Assembly: GCF_030253575.1 (NCBI RefSeq)
Contig: NC_080565.1
Span: forward strand, 4,436,001-4,500,000
Reading direction: 5' to 3'
From: Rhododendron vialii
Taxonomy: Eukaryota; Streptophyta; Magnoliopsida; Ericales; Ericaceae
DNA: 64,000 bases
Position 1 is the stretch's first letter. Every line of letters starts with the position of its first letter. Below the pieces are notes generated by a model, which saw nothing but the letters and a program-made list of their open reading frames with translations, was not told where the DNA came from and searched no databases. The translations under genes were made by a program, and so were the position numbers. This document shows positions 47,223 to 59,281 of the stretch, in pieces.

Positions 47223-48001
47223 TCAGTTGGAAACTGATTTTCGCGTTCCACTTTTTATTATGAACAAAGTGGAGCACCATCAGTAAAAAGTAGAGCCCAA
47301 ATATCAATTTTCTATTCAGTTTTCCTTCCTACCTCTAATTGAACCACTGTCCCCTTGCCCCTTTTCAGTATTTGTTTTTTTTTTTTTATAGTATCTCAAA
47401 ATATTAGTCACATTATGCGCACGTCAACAAATTTTGTGAACAACCAATTCCAACGTCAGGACAAAGTCTTGTATGAACTGACTCAAGAAAATCATCAACA
47501 ACTCCTAGGAGGGTTCATGCCTAAATCTTAATTGGAGACAAACTTTTAGGTCTTTGAAATTGAACGGTCTTTCCTAGCTTACAAACTATTAGGCGATTTT
47601 CACCTGTAGTTATTTCAACACACAAAATGTCACCAAACTCAAAAGAACAAGTCCTCTCTCTGAAACCAGGTGGTGAAAAGAGTCGAGTGTGCTGGAGTGG
47701 CAATGTGACATTGGTGAGTGCAAGAATAGAGATTAGGCTTTTCTTCTCGGTTTGGAACTTGGAGAAAGAAATGGAAAATAGGGAAAGTTAAAGAGAAGTT
47801 GGAGAAAAAGTTTAATTTGTGTTTGAAATTTTACTTGCTCTTTCCTTAAGAACTAACCAAGGGAAGGGAATTTGTTAAACTTTCTCTTCCTTTCTTCGTA
47901 TCTCCCCTAGTTCCAAACAGAGCAGCCCTTTGTTCTATACGATTCCCTTCTCTTTGGAGTATTCTCTATGCTAATTCTTGTCCCAGAAGAGAAGAAAAAA
48001 T
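47223..48001 (+). promoter_or_regulatory. Upstream region of CNL copy 2
   Basis: No gene. Bases about 47,690-48,001 match the region upstream of copy 1. Bases about 47,385-47,515 resemble 8,220-8,360 of copy 1 but in a different order relative to the start codon. Confidence 0.55.
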
Positions 48002-51000
48002 ATGGATGTGTCTGTTCACAACTCTTATGCTTAGGTAATTCTGGACTACTTGATTACCCTTGTGAACCAGCAGATTAGCCTAGCATGGAGTTTCAAGGGA
48101 AACCTCAAAAAGCTCCATCAAAGCTTAACAATGACTCAAGCTCTGTTAAGTGAAGCTGAGAATCGAAGAATAACATCAGAACCCTTGACAGTGTGGCTAG
48201 AGCGCCTCAATGCTGTAACCAGCGATGCCGAGAATCTACTGGATGAGTTGAAGTACGAATACAATCGAAGGAAGTGTGAGGTACAAAACCGAATGAGAAA
48301 CAAGGTACGTGAATTCTTCTCCCTCGAAAAAAATCAAATCGCACTTGGTCTCGTGATGGCTAACAAGGTCAACACTATCAACTCGTTGTTAGATGATATT
48401 TGCAATAGCGCAAAAGACATTGGACTTACACCCGCAGATCACCTCATAGGCACTAGTGGCGTTGAACCTAGGGAACTCAGGCGGACTGTACCCTATATTG
48501 ATGATTTGATAGTTGTGGGGAGGGATGTTGATGTCTCAAAAGTGATAGGCATGTTGCTCCGTTCTGATGTGGAAGAAGATTTATCTGTCATTGCCATTAT
48601 AAGAATGGCCGGGTTAGGGAAAACAACCCTTGCTTAGCTAGTTTACAATCATGAGGAGGTTGTGAGAAATTTCGGGGATGAGAGAATGTGGATTTGTGTG
48701 TCTGATAATTTCAAAGTTGAAAGGCTGTTGAATGAGTTGATTGAATCTCTTACTGGAAACAAATCAGAGAAACAAAACGTTCAAGGACTAAAGAAATAGC
48801 TTGGAGAAAAACTAAATGGCAAAAAGTATTTGCTAATTGCTAGTGTTAGATGATGCTTGCTAGAGTTAGATGATGTTTGGAATAAAAGTGAAAGCGAATG
48901 GGAGTGCATGAGAAATTCTTTGCTAGGAATAGGTGGCTCCAAGGGAAGCAAAATTATAGTCACAAACCGTGACATGGATGTAGTATCAACCATGCAAAAA
49001 ATATCTCCCTGTCTTTCTCATCGTTTGCCCAGACTACCACTTAAGGATAGTATGACCCTGTTTAGGAAAAAGGCATTTGTAAATGGAGGGCCAAGAGAAA
49101 CTCAATCTTTGTTGTGTATTGGTACAAGAATGGTAGAGAAATGTCAGGGTGTGCCCTTAGCAATAAACACACTAGGAGGCGTATTGTGGACTAAGAAGTA
49201 CGAAAGTTAATGGGAGTCTATCGAGAAGAGTGGATTATGGAGTTCACTTGGTAATAGAAATGGAATCCTACCAGTATTAAGGCTTAGTTTCGGTGACTTA
49301 CCATCACCATCTTTAAAGCATTGTTTTGCTTATTGTTCTGTTTTTCCGAAGGACAAAACCATAAGAAAGGATGAGTTGATTCAGCTCTGGATGGCGCTAG
49401 GTTATCTTCTGCCTCTTTCAGGAACAAATTGGGAAGTGGAAGATGTAGGTAATGAAAATTTTAATATCTTGTTGCGCAGGTCAATGTTTCAAGAAGTTAA
49501 ATTGGATATGTACAATAATATTAGAAGTTGTAAGATGCATGATCTTATGCATGATCTTGCTCTAAGTGTCTCGGAGGGTGATTGTTTGGCTTTGGAGGCT
49601 AGTGAGATGAAGGATCATCCCGAGGTTAAACATCTATGGTTATGTCTCGGGGAAGAAACAAGGTTGCAAATTTCAAAAGAAAATGTTGGAAGACTAAGAA
49701 CACTATTTTTAACTGGGCTCTCCCCATAAACACAGAAGATGTCAAATGTATACTGGCTTTGAGTAGAGTAAAATCTGGTGCCAAAGAGTTTCCGACTTCA
49801 ATATCCAAATTCATACATTTGAAATATCTTAACTTCTCCAAGTCTTTTTTAAAAAAAGTGCCAGATTATATTACTAAGTTCTACAATTTGGAAACACTCA
49901 GATTGCCATCTGTCGCAGAGTTTCCTGAAAAATTCCACAAATTGGTTAGCTTGAAACATCTTTGTATGGGTGATAGCAACTTTTGTAAAATTTGACTTCC
50001 TTGCGGACACTAACTTTCTTTGTCGTGGGTGAGGATAAAGGCCACAAAATTGAGCTGGAATGCTGACGCAAGTTAAGAGGTAAATTAAAAATTTACCACC
50101 TCCAACGCGTGAAAAATAGCGAAGAAGCAAAAACAGCAAATATGTTGGGAAAACCAAACATCCAAGAGTTGGCGTACCACTGGTGGCGTAGGGGGATTAC
50201 GGAATCAGGCGTTGAGCATGAAGAAGTGTTGGAAGGACTTCAACCGCACAAAAACCTTAGGGGATTAATTCTTTCAGGTTTTGGAGGACTAAGGTTTGCG
50301 TCGTGGATGCAAACAAGAGATGCTCGGTCACTTCAAAATTTGGTGAGATTCAAATTGCATGAGTGCAGACTTTGTGAGCAAGTCCCACCACTCGGACACC
50401 TTCCACATCTTGAAATTGTTGAACTGGATGGCCTTCATAATCTGAAGCGTATTGGTTCTGAATTTTATGGATCAGGTGCAGGCATTCACACTAATACTAC
50501 CGGTGGGGCAGCAGCAGCAGCAGCAGGGGCTGTTTTTCCAGCATTGAGAAAACTTGCTCTTTGTAATATGATGAACCTAGGAGAATGGTCAGAAATATCA
50601 TCGTTGATCGCTGGTGCCATGAGTATGAAGGAGTTCTTTCCTAGCCTTCTCCAAGTGCCCCCGGTTAATAACCATTCCAGGTAATTCGTTATCCATTGAG
50701 AGGATAAAGATCTCATCCTTGACACGTTTAGTTGATTTGCCCCTTGAAAGATCATATAACCTGACGCATAGGCCCTCCTTGAACATATTGACAGATCAGG
50801 ATTCGGAAAATATTATAACTTTAGTTGAAGATCTGCTTGAAAAAAGCTGCAAAATCCTAAGATGTCTGGAAATACGGGGATTGAATAAGCTGTGTTATTT
50901 TCCACCCCAGTTACTAAACCTAACGTCTCTGGAGAAGTTAGTGATAGATGGTTGCTACAACCTAAGGTCTTTTTGTGAAGACACGGAAGCAGCAGTATTC

Positions 51001-51636
51001 AACTGCCTAAAGTCTCTTAAAGAGCTCCACATTTCTTCTTGCCTTCAGTTGATAATGGCAGACTCAGATGGATTGCGCAGCCTCACATCCCTTCAGGATC
51101 TGACAATCCAAAAGAGCCCAGGATTGGCAAGTTGTTGGGGGGAGGGGCTGTTCTGCCTTAGCAGCCTTCAAAGTTTGGTGGTAGGTGGATTCTCAAGTGC
51201 TGATGCTGCAAATGTGAAGTTTGCCCAACCGTGCCCCTTCATCTCCCTGGAGTCTCTATATTTACAGGATGACAAAGAGCTCAAGCATCTGCCTCATCAA
51301 CTTCAGCATCTCATTGCCTTGAAAGAGTTGCAAATTACAGATTTCATGGAGTTGGAAGCTCTCCCGGATTGGTTGGGTAACCTTTGATCTCTTCAATCAT
51401 TAACCCTTTGGAGTTGCCCTAACCTGATGAGTTTGCCCTCACTGGAAGCAATTCAACGCCTCACCAGTTTACAAAATTTGATTGTACGCGGTTGTCCCCT
51501 TTTAAAGAAACAATTCAAAAGTGGCGAAGAGGGGCTCAAGATCGCTAATATTCCTTGTGTCCGAATACGAGGTACATTATTTTGGGAGTTGCTTATTTTC
51601 ATGGTTCCTAAACTTGGAGGATGTCGTCAAACCTAG
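48002..51636 (+). pseudogene. CC-NB-ARC-LRR (CNL, RGA-like) resistance gene, copy 2, broken
   Basis: Sister of copy 1. It starts MDVSVHNSYA at 48,002 but codon 11 is TAG (CAG in copy 1). Further in-frame stops against copy 1 are CAG to TAG at 48,635 (right after the P-loop), a TAG at 48,797, and GAA to TAA at 49,208. A short tandem duplication lies at 48,836-48,875 before the LDDVWN kinase-2. The first P-loop Gly is Arg (RMAGLGKTT). Unlike copy 1 it keeps the MHD region ([10 protein letters not shown], about 49,531-49,560) and a much longer LRR: blocks at 49,736-49,995, 50,109-50,684 and 50,719-51,636, the last with a TGA at 51,385. At least eight breaks; no full receptor can be made. The C-terminus ends near 51,636. 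Confidence 0.92.
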
Positions 51637-51639
51637 TTT

Positions 51640-52520
51640 ATTTTGCATTAATTTTCAAGCTTACAGATTGATAGATACTGCCATGAGCTGAACTGAACCA
51701 TACATTTCATGAGGATAAAGCATGAATAGTCCCCTGTCAATCAGGTAATTTCTCATTCTGCATTTTTCTTTAAATTGCATTTTTTTTTGGACTAACATCT
51801 CTGTTCAATGTTAATAATCAGTTCTATTTTATAGGTTTTGATCTTACACATCAAGCCATTTTGATGAGATGATGTCTACCTCCGGTGACGATCAAAGAAG
51901 AGCAGCCCTGAGTCGTGACAGCATTTGAAGTAACTCTGTGCAAGAAAGAAGGTTTCAAGTAGTAAATGTGCCACAAATTAGTTGTGCTTTTTTTTCCAAA
52001 TCAATTTCTAATGGGGTTTTTTTTCCAGATTCTTTGAGGCGCTGAGCGAAATGTGGAATCTGAGGCACCAATGCAAGAAATATTCTCAGAGGTCTGATTG
52101 TTATATACTTTTTTCCAACTCTTGCTCTACACAAAGGTCCGAATGATCGTCTCTGCTTTCGGATGTCAACATTTCTCCACACAAAGGTCCGAATGATCAA
52201 CTCTGGTTTCAGATGTTTTTCTTTATTCATGAATATTTTTTTGATCGGCATTTATTCATTGATCTTTCCTTTAAAATTGTTTAAGAATCTTTGCGTACTG
52301 GTTTGTCGCGAATTTCCTAGACTCATAACGCTGGGATGTGAGCGGTTTGCTGATTGGAATGAAACTTATGGGCAGCTCAAAAGTGAAGCTATTGCTCATG
52401 GACTTCAATGCCTAATCCCCGTTAGCAGCAAAAGCGAATAATTCATGTTAGCTGAGTCGCTGAAGTGAACTACTAACTACGTATTTGTTAGCCAACTATG
52501 TACCAGACGACAAGGTAACA
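51640..52520. other. 3' flank of CNL copy 2, no recognised gene
   Basis: AT-rich. A 48-bp imperfect direct repeat (CACAAAGGTCCGAATGATC) lies at about 52,131 and 52,179. An open stretch at about 52,287-52,441 ends LKSEAIAHGLQCLIPVSSKSE-like and has exon-like composition, but I do not recognise the protein. Confidence 0.4.
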
Positions 52521-52542
52521 ATCCATGCTTGATGCTTCAAAT

Positions 52543-52620
52543 ACTGCAGAGGAATCCACAGGAGTACTAAGGAAAGCTGAAAGTGAATACAAAGGCCACC
52601 GCTCATTGCTAATGATAGGA
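52543..52620 (+). pseudogene. SEC20-like SNARE exon fragment
   Basis: Bases 52,549-52,614 encode EESTGVLRKAESEYKGHRSL then LM, which I recognise as the conserved segment just before the SNARE/membrane part of plant SEC20, an ER/Golgi t-SNARE for retrograde traffic. The sequence beyond diverges at once, and no membrane segment follows, so this is a scrap of one exon. It may have been carried in by a transposon or left by a duplication. Identification is from memory of the family, without a search. Confidence 0.55.
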
Positions 52621-52717
52621 CTTCGTCGTTTGATTGAACCTGATTGCTTCAAGTCACTGTTGACTGACTTTATGAAGTATATAAATAATGTTCTGCATAA
52701 TGTGAAGTATGTAAGGC

Positions 52718-52959
52718 AGAAGTTTTTTGGTGCAAATTGGGTACCACAACGGGTACCGCAACAACATGCATCCGAGCCGTCCAAATATGTTTTGGACGGC
52801 CCAAATCTAACCACTCTCTCTCTCTCTCCTCTCCTGAACACTCTTCGCTCTCTTCTTTCTCTCTCTCCAAAATTCTGGCCATCCAAAACATGTTTGGACG
52901 GCTCGGATGCGCGCTTGGATATAGCGTATACTATACCCAATTTGCACCCAAAAATTTCT
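52718..52959. mobile_element. Foldback MITE 4
   Basis: AGAAGTTTTTTGGTGCAAAT at the left pairs with ATTTGCACCCAAAAATTTCT at the right, and CATCCGAGCCGTCCAAA with TTTGGACGGCTCGGATG. Loop rich in CT/GA. About 242 bp, non-coding. Confidence 0.85.
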
Positions 52960-54454
52960 CTTAAGTCCAGATAAAATGCTCAAGGAGCCATGTAAAACTA
53001 TGAACTTGGACACAGGTTTTATGACCTAATGGAGAACAACGTGAAATGATTCGACTCGCGGAGAGGCATGAAGATTATTGATTTCTATGTGGAACCTGAG
53101 TCCCTGCAGTGAGATGAAAGCATTGTATTTGCAGCCCCCAACACGACGTTGTTTTGGAGGTGGTTTGGCCAATCCATAAATGCAACAAAACTACACCTTC
53201 TTGAGACCCCTAATCCCCCAAAATATGACGCCTAGAACTTCCCCCCTCCCCTCCCCGTCCCAACCCCCCCCTCCCCCCCAAAAAAAAAAAAAAAATTAAA
53301 AATTAAAAATTAAAAATTCACGATGCTTTAGGGCTGACACCACTCCTGCTACCAGTTCTGTAAATCACAAGGCCCCTTCCCTTCCAATAAACGAAATTTT
53401 AAAGGCTTGCCTACAAAGATACATTGGGCAGACGAAATCGCTTCCATCATCTCGTTTGGGTTATTACATGTTTACATTCTCTAGAGTTATCGATTTTTTT
53501 TTTTTTTGTAGTGATTGAGACAGAAGAACCTTATATAACATATCCTCTCCTCTCTTTTTTTTTGGGCACTACATTCGCCTGGTATATTCTTTTTGATTTC
53601 TATTATTTTTTGCAAAGATAAAATTTTGAAATTACTAGCATGCTCACATTTACGAAATGGTTCTTCACACGATTGGAAGCCAAACGAAGACGAAAAGATC
53701 AAGCATAGTATATTCATTTCGTCAATTGATGACAACTATCAACAAATGAGATTTGAGAATTTCAGACTTACTGCAAAAAATAAAAAATAAAAATAAATAT
53801 TGAGATTTTAGACTTCTAAGTATTCTATCATACTCGGTTTCTTGTACCCATTAACAAAGGAAACAAGTATTCTAGCCCATTTGGTATACCAAACCTCATT
53901 TGACTTTTCTAAATTAAGTTTCAAAATCACATCAACAGGATTTTGGTTTCCAAATATCTTGTCTTCCGTACAAAAATATCTATAGACCTTATGTCATTTG
54001 ACCAAAATCACGAGTTACATGTAGGCTTCGTTTGTTTCAATATAAAATCTTTTGTAATAAAAAATATTTTCCATGTAAATGATTTTACGTGATAGTAATA
54101 TTTTGCACAACTATCATTTCTGCTGTTTGGTTCTATTTAGCATGGTTCCTTGGCTTCTCTCTCTAGGATCTGTTTGTTTGAGCGTAAAATATTTTCTAGT
54201 ATTTTTGGTGTTTGGTTGCATAAATTGTAAGAAAATATGTTTTACACGTAAAATATTTTCCTCCAACGAAAGGAAAATGACTTTTCCTGAAAAGCTGCAC
54301 AAGTCATTTTCCAAATTGGGATCATGACGCCTTCCTTACCTATCTTCCCGGGCAAGAATCACGACTTATGTGCCACATTAATTTTGTCTATTTCCAAAGT
54401 TGAAATCCTGATGCATAAAGAACACACTCACTCACACACACACACACACACACA

Positions 54455-54507
<53 letters not shown>

Positions 54508-55568
54508 TTTAGGGATTGGACTTCGGCTCATTTGATGTACTGTCCAACTTTTTGTTGGATTTCTCTTTTCTTCTTCCCGCTTTTTAATAAAATTTTGCCT
54601 ATCAAAAAAAACTGTCTAGCAAAAGAGCTGGGCAATTTTCAAAAAATACAATGGAAGACCATTGAAGAATCACATATTTTAGAAATAATCCATTAAGAAA
54701 GTATGCGCTTTGATTGCAAGACAAGGTTGAATCGATCTGGTCTAAAATGCTTCTTATGATTTTGTAGTTAATTCTTCTTCTTCTTCTTTCCCCATTCTTC
54801 GAGTCTCATCTTAGAAAGGTTTGGATATATGAAAAAACAAAAAAACATCCACTTGTTTTGCTTAATTAGAAAATTATGAAGTTATCTTCATTTGCCGGTA
54901 AGATTACATATTGAAATTCTCAACGGCCAAGGGGTGAACCCGAGGCCGAAGAGGGGGTTTGGAAATAGTTTTCAATCAGCAATAGACGCGCCTTGGTTAT
55001 TACCTCACTAGCTGCGTCATTGCCCCAAGCGCGAGGAATATGGTGGTTGATCTGGTACTTTTTGAAAACAAACCTGACACCAAAAGAAATGTAAAACACC
55101 TAAAATATCATTCCAAAGAGTTTCAAGTTTTGGATTTATTTCTCAAATATGTCACTCGTTAAGATTAGGAGAAGTACTACAAATTAGGGGGAGAAGCAAG
55201 CTGACAAGCATTCGAAGGCAAGAAGAGCTAGATATATTAAGAACGAGATAGGGGAGAGGGCCACCCCATTCAATCCTTCTCATGCCTATTATGGACTAGA
55301 TAAGTCTGCTCTTCAAAAAATCCTTACAGGGGCTTTTCTCTAACTTCCAGAATTAGTCGAAATACTCGTAAACTGACATAGACACTTAATAAAAAAAAAA
55401 AGGAGGGGGGCGGGGGGGGGGGGGGGGGGGACACAAACTCCACGCAAAGCAAGAGCACCACATTTAAGAAACTAAGTGGGGTCAGAGCTAGTGACCTCAC
55501 TTGCGTGCTATTGGCTCCAAATAGCAAGTATAAATCACCACCCTAACCACTACCATCATCAACTCCCA
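52960..55568. other. Upstream region of CYP92A-like copy 2, with MITE pieces
   Basis: No gene. Bases about 53,820-54,015 and 55,075-55,560 match 62,005-62,205 and 62,805-63,300 before copy 3, so they belong to a duplicated unit. Between them sit MITE pieces with GGCTTCGTTTGTTTC and GGATCTGTTTGTTTG ends (54,024 and 54,166), a (CA)n(CT)n run (54,431-54,503) and a LINE-like 3' scrap ending TTGCCTATCAAAAAAAA (about 54,610). A G-run (55,405-55,430) precedes the gene. A TATA-like AAGTATAAATC is at about 55,527. Confidence 0.55.
55404..55430 (+). repeat. Poly-G run upstream of P450 copy 2
   Basis: A six-G run, one C, then nineteen G (55,412-55,430), just after an A-run. Copy 3 has only a short GGGGAGGGGG-like run at the matching place. 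It could fold as a quadruplex or be a sequencing/assembly artefact. Confidence 0.8.
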
Positions 55569-55613
55569 ATGGAGGCCCCTACTTGTGTTGTTCAAGCCTT
55601 AACATGGCTAGCT

Positions 55614-56297
55614 TTAGAGCATCCCCAATGGGGATGTATTTTAGAAGGGGATGGATAGTTATTTTAGATGTAAAAAGTGGTTAAAAGTTAGTTGGATGTA
55701 AAATAGAATCCACCACTATCCAATGGTGAGATGTAAAAAAAGGATGGATAATTAACTAACTTTTTCTCTTCCTTAATTTTCCTCAACTTTTTTAACCCTA
55801 ATTTAAGTACTACTTCCGTTGAAAAATAATTTTGGTATCCGATAATTGAGGACTTAAAAAAAAAAATTATTTCGAAAAAAAAAATTACTTCCATCCCATT
55901 TTTTTTTTACTTCTCGACCATTTCAATTACATCATTTACTTCATCCATTTATTCCCATCAATTCTCAACCACATCATTACAAAATTGCTTCATCTTGATC
56001 AGAGTTGAACGATTTTTCTCTCGCACTATGAATTCCGTCTATCATAATTGATACACTATTTTTTTTGGAGGGTGTTTGTGAAGAATGGAGAATTTTTTTT
56101 TTGGTGTAAAATTCTATTTAAAACACACATTTATAGGCATGAAAAAAAAAAGACCAGCAAATTTTTTTTCATCAAAACATCCCTTGGGAAGCCAATGGTT
56201 GGATCCTAATAAATTAAAAAAAAAAAAAAAAAACCAACGGTCTAATGAAAGACCAGTTGGCTGAGATAAACCCAACCCAACTTTACCTTTCATCTAT

Positions 56298-56332
<35 letters not shown>

Positions 56333-56882
56333 GAACACAACCAGAGCCCCCCACCCACCTGAACCAGACGACCCATCTCTCTCTCTCTGAAGCAGACCCC
56401 CTCCTCTCTCTCTCCGTCCGAAGATTGGCTCTCTCTCTCCAAAGATTGGGGAAATCTTGGCTGGGGAAATCGATGAGGGTTTCGGAAGGAGCACAGCCGG
56501 CAGAGATGGTGATCTCCGGACCTGCGCCGTCCATGGATCGTCAAGAATCGGGGTCGGAGACGGTGATCTCTGGACCTGAATCAGTTTTCAAGCTTCCGGC
56601 GTGTTCTTGCAATTCCGGCATGTTTTTGCAATTTCCGACTGACTTTCCGACGAGATTAGGTAACTCCGGCCCTCTAAAAATCTGTTACAATCAGTTGGTG
56701 ATGACCTGTCCATTTATAGCTGCAGCCAAAAGGGGATGCAAATATACATCTCCCTTTCCATTTGTGCTATTTTACATCTCTGAAATTTCTATTTTACATC
56801 CCCATTGGAGCAATTTTTTTTACATCTGGGTGCTATTATAACTATAGCACCTGGTTTTACATCCCCATTGGGGATGCTCTTA
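55614..56882. mobile_element. Harbinger-type element inserted in P450 copy 2 exon 1
   Basis: 1,263 bp (55,617-56,879). Inverted termini GAGCATCCCCAATGGGGATG and CATCCCCATTGGGGATGCTC. The target duplication TTA (55,614-55,616 and 56,880-56,882) fits the TWA rule of PIF/Harbinger. The empty site is seen in copy 3 (GCTAGCTTTAATTGCC). Sub-terminal sequence is AT-rich with repeated ACATCCC/TTTTACATC words. The centre (about 56,280-56,690) is GC-rich and exon-like, so it may carry a captured gene piece. No transposase. Confidence 0.9.
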
Positions 56883-58654
56883 ATTGTCCTTTTCCATTAC
56901 CTCACCACCACCCTCAGCCGCCGCCGCCGCCACAAACAAAAATATCCGCCTGGCCCCAAGCCATGGCCAATCATAGGGAACTTAAACTTAGTAGGTTCAG
57001 TTCCCCACCAATCCTTCCACTACTTATCCCAAAAATACGGCGAAATAATGCAACTCAAATTCGGCTCGTTCCCCATCGTCGTCATCTCTTCTCCCGAAAT
57101 GGCGAAGGAAATCTTACAAACACATGACCAAACCTTTGCTTCTCGGCCCGCACTTGCAGCCGGCAAATACACAAGTTACAACTACTCTAACATGTCATGG
57201 GCCCCTTACGGGCCCTACTGGCGTCAAGCTCGAAGAATCTACCTCAGTGAGCTTTTCAGCCTGAAGCGAATCGACTCCTACGAGTACATTCGCAAGGAGG
57301 AAAGGCACGCTCTGATGTCGCGCCTTTACGCCCTCTCGGGAAAGGAAACTGTAATCAGGGAAGAATTGGTGCGTTTCACGCTAGCGAATATAACCAGAAT
57401 GACATTGGGAGGAAAGTACTTTTACGTATCGGAATCAGATCGGTCTTTTTCAAAAGTAAAGCTGGAAGAACTGAAGGAGATGATGGAAGAATGGTTTTTG
57501 CTTAATGGGGTGTTCAATATCGGGGATTGGATACCATGGCTTAGTTTCTTGGATTTGCAGGGTTATGTGAAGAGGATGAAGGCTCTGCACAAGAAATTTG
57601 ACAGGTTTCATGATATTGTGATAGCTGATCACAAGGCCAAGAGGGAAGCTGATAAGGATAATTTTGTGGCTAAGGATATGGTGGATGTTGTTTTGCAACT
57701 TGCTGATGATCCAAATCTTGAGGTTAAGCTAAATAGTGATGGTGTCAAGGGCTTATTACAGGTGCTTTTTTATTACTCTCTTAAATTCTTAATCTTTGAA
57801 GCCTAGCTAGTTCAAGTGAGATCATCCTTTGATATATCAATAATTTAAATCATTGGTTTTGGCCATTTACGGCTTTTTAGCTAGCCTTTTGATACCGTTG
57901 CACCTGATGTATTGTTGAGATGAAAAATCTCATGAGTATCGACAGATTCCTGTTACGTATTGATCGATCTGTTTCTGATTCGCGGACTGGTGCACGGCTG
58001 ATACTCAACGATATGGATGATTTAAACAATTAAATATATATTTTTGAGTCCAAGATAATTTATTGAAAATCCACGATCGCTACAACTGATTCCTGTTATG
58101 TATTATTCGATACTCCCGACACCATTACACGACGACCGATAGGGTTATATTTCCCGAAACAGTTTTTTAAAAACCTTGAATTGAATACAATTTTGTTCAC
58201 CCACTTATAAATATAGATGAATATTACTCACTCTATGTGAAGACAATACCATGCCCTACTTTCATGATTAAACCCATTTATTTTTTCAGAGCGTTTATTC
58301 TTTTACTTTAATCTTGCGAAAAATCAATTCAATTTCATAGAAAAAAAAAATTGAGCGCTTTTGATCACAGTTTTGATTGAGAACTATATTGTTGAATAAT
58401 TCCATATCAAAAATTTAATGCTTTCGATCAAGTACTTACCATGTTCAATTCAGTTGTTTTTTGAAAGAGTAGCTGATAAAACAAACTCTTATCAAATAAA
58501 CAGACTAGATAATCATAGCAAGGTTCGGTATGTGCTCCACAGAGACGATAACGTTTACTTCCTCCGTCTCTTTTTAAGTGTCCATATTTTGCAACGTTGG
58601 CAACCATCTCGATCTAATCGATTGAGAATCTCTTGCTTTCTTCACTAACTTCAG

Positions 58655-59281
58655 GACCCAATACTTGGCGGAACAGATACATCAGCAATGACTGTGGAAT
58701 GGGCAATATCTGAGCTCCTAAAACAACCACAACTCGTCCGAAAAGCAACAGAAGAGCTAGACAGAGTCATTGGAAGAGATAGGTGGGTGCAAGAGGATGA
58801 CATCCCAAACCTTCCCTACATTGGTGCAATAGTAAAGGAGACTTTAAGGGTTCACCCAGTTGGTACATTCCTTGCACCCCATTTATCCACCGAAGATTGC
58901 AAAATTGCAGGTTACGATATTCCCAAAGGAACTAATGTAATTGTAAACATATGGAGTATAGGCAGAGATCCTAGATATTGGGAGGCACCAGAAGAGTTCC
59001 AACCAGAGCGGTTTTTCGGGAAAAATATTGAGGTGACAGGGCACCATTTTGAGCTATTGCCTTTTGGTTCGGGCCGAAGGATGTGCCCTGGCTACCGGCT
59101 TGGACTAGTGTTGGTCCAGTCGATCTTGGCTAACTTGGTACATGGATTTAAGTGGGAATTACCTGATAATGTGAAGCCCGAAGATGTAGACATGGAGGAG
59201 GAATATGGACTGACTACGCATCGGAAGAACCCAATTGTTGCTGCCATTGAGCCTCGACTTTCTGCACACCTCTATATTTAG
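58655..59281 (+). CDS. Exon 2 of CYP92A-like copy 2
   Basis: Starts right after TTCAG; 209 codons with stop, exactly the length in copy 1. Holds GGTDTS, KETLRVHP, FQPERF and the haem ligand Cys in FGSGRRMCPG. Intact, in contrast to the disturbed 5' end of the gene. Confidence 0.9.
   Translation, partial: DPILGGTDTSAMTVEWAISELLKQPQLVRKATEELDRVIGRDRWVQEDDIPNLPYIGAIVKETLRVHPVGTFLAPHLSTEDCKIAGYDIPKGTNVIVNIWSIGRDPRYWEAPEEFQPERFFGKNIEVTGHHFELLPFGSGRRMCPGYRLGLVLVQSILANLVHGFKWELPDNVKPEDVDMEEEYGLTTHRKNPIVAAIEPRLSAHLYI

Larger units (their letters stand above)
55569..59281 (+). pseudogene. Cytochrome P450, CYP92A-like, copy 2, N-terminus interrupted
   Basis: The ancestral start ATG (55,569, MEAPTCVVQALTWLAL in type) is followed after 16 codons by a 1,263-bp Harbinger-type insertion (55,617-56,879). 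Coding resumes at 56,880 and runs open to the exon-1 end at 57,761; exon 2 is 58,655-59,281. The intron (57,762-58,654) is phase 0. Motifs are fully canonical: PPGPKPWP, I-helix GGTDTS, ETLR, PERF, and haem loop FGSGRRMCPG. The frame across the insertion is kept (1,266 bp added), but the insert holds stops. A new start could come from an ATG at 56,874, inside the insert's terminal repeat, giving MLLIVLFHYLTTTL before the Arg-rich segment, or from 56,805. So it may be a pseudogene or a P450 with a transposon-made anchor. The stop codon TAG uses the first base of a MITE. Confidence 0.85.
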
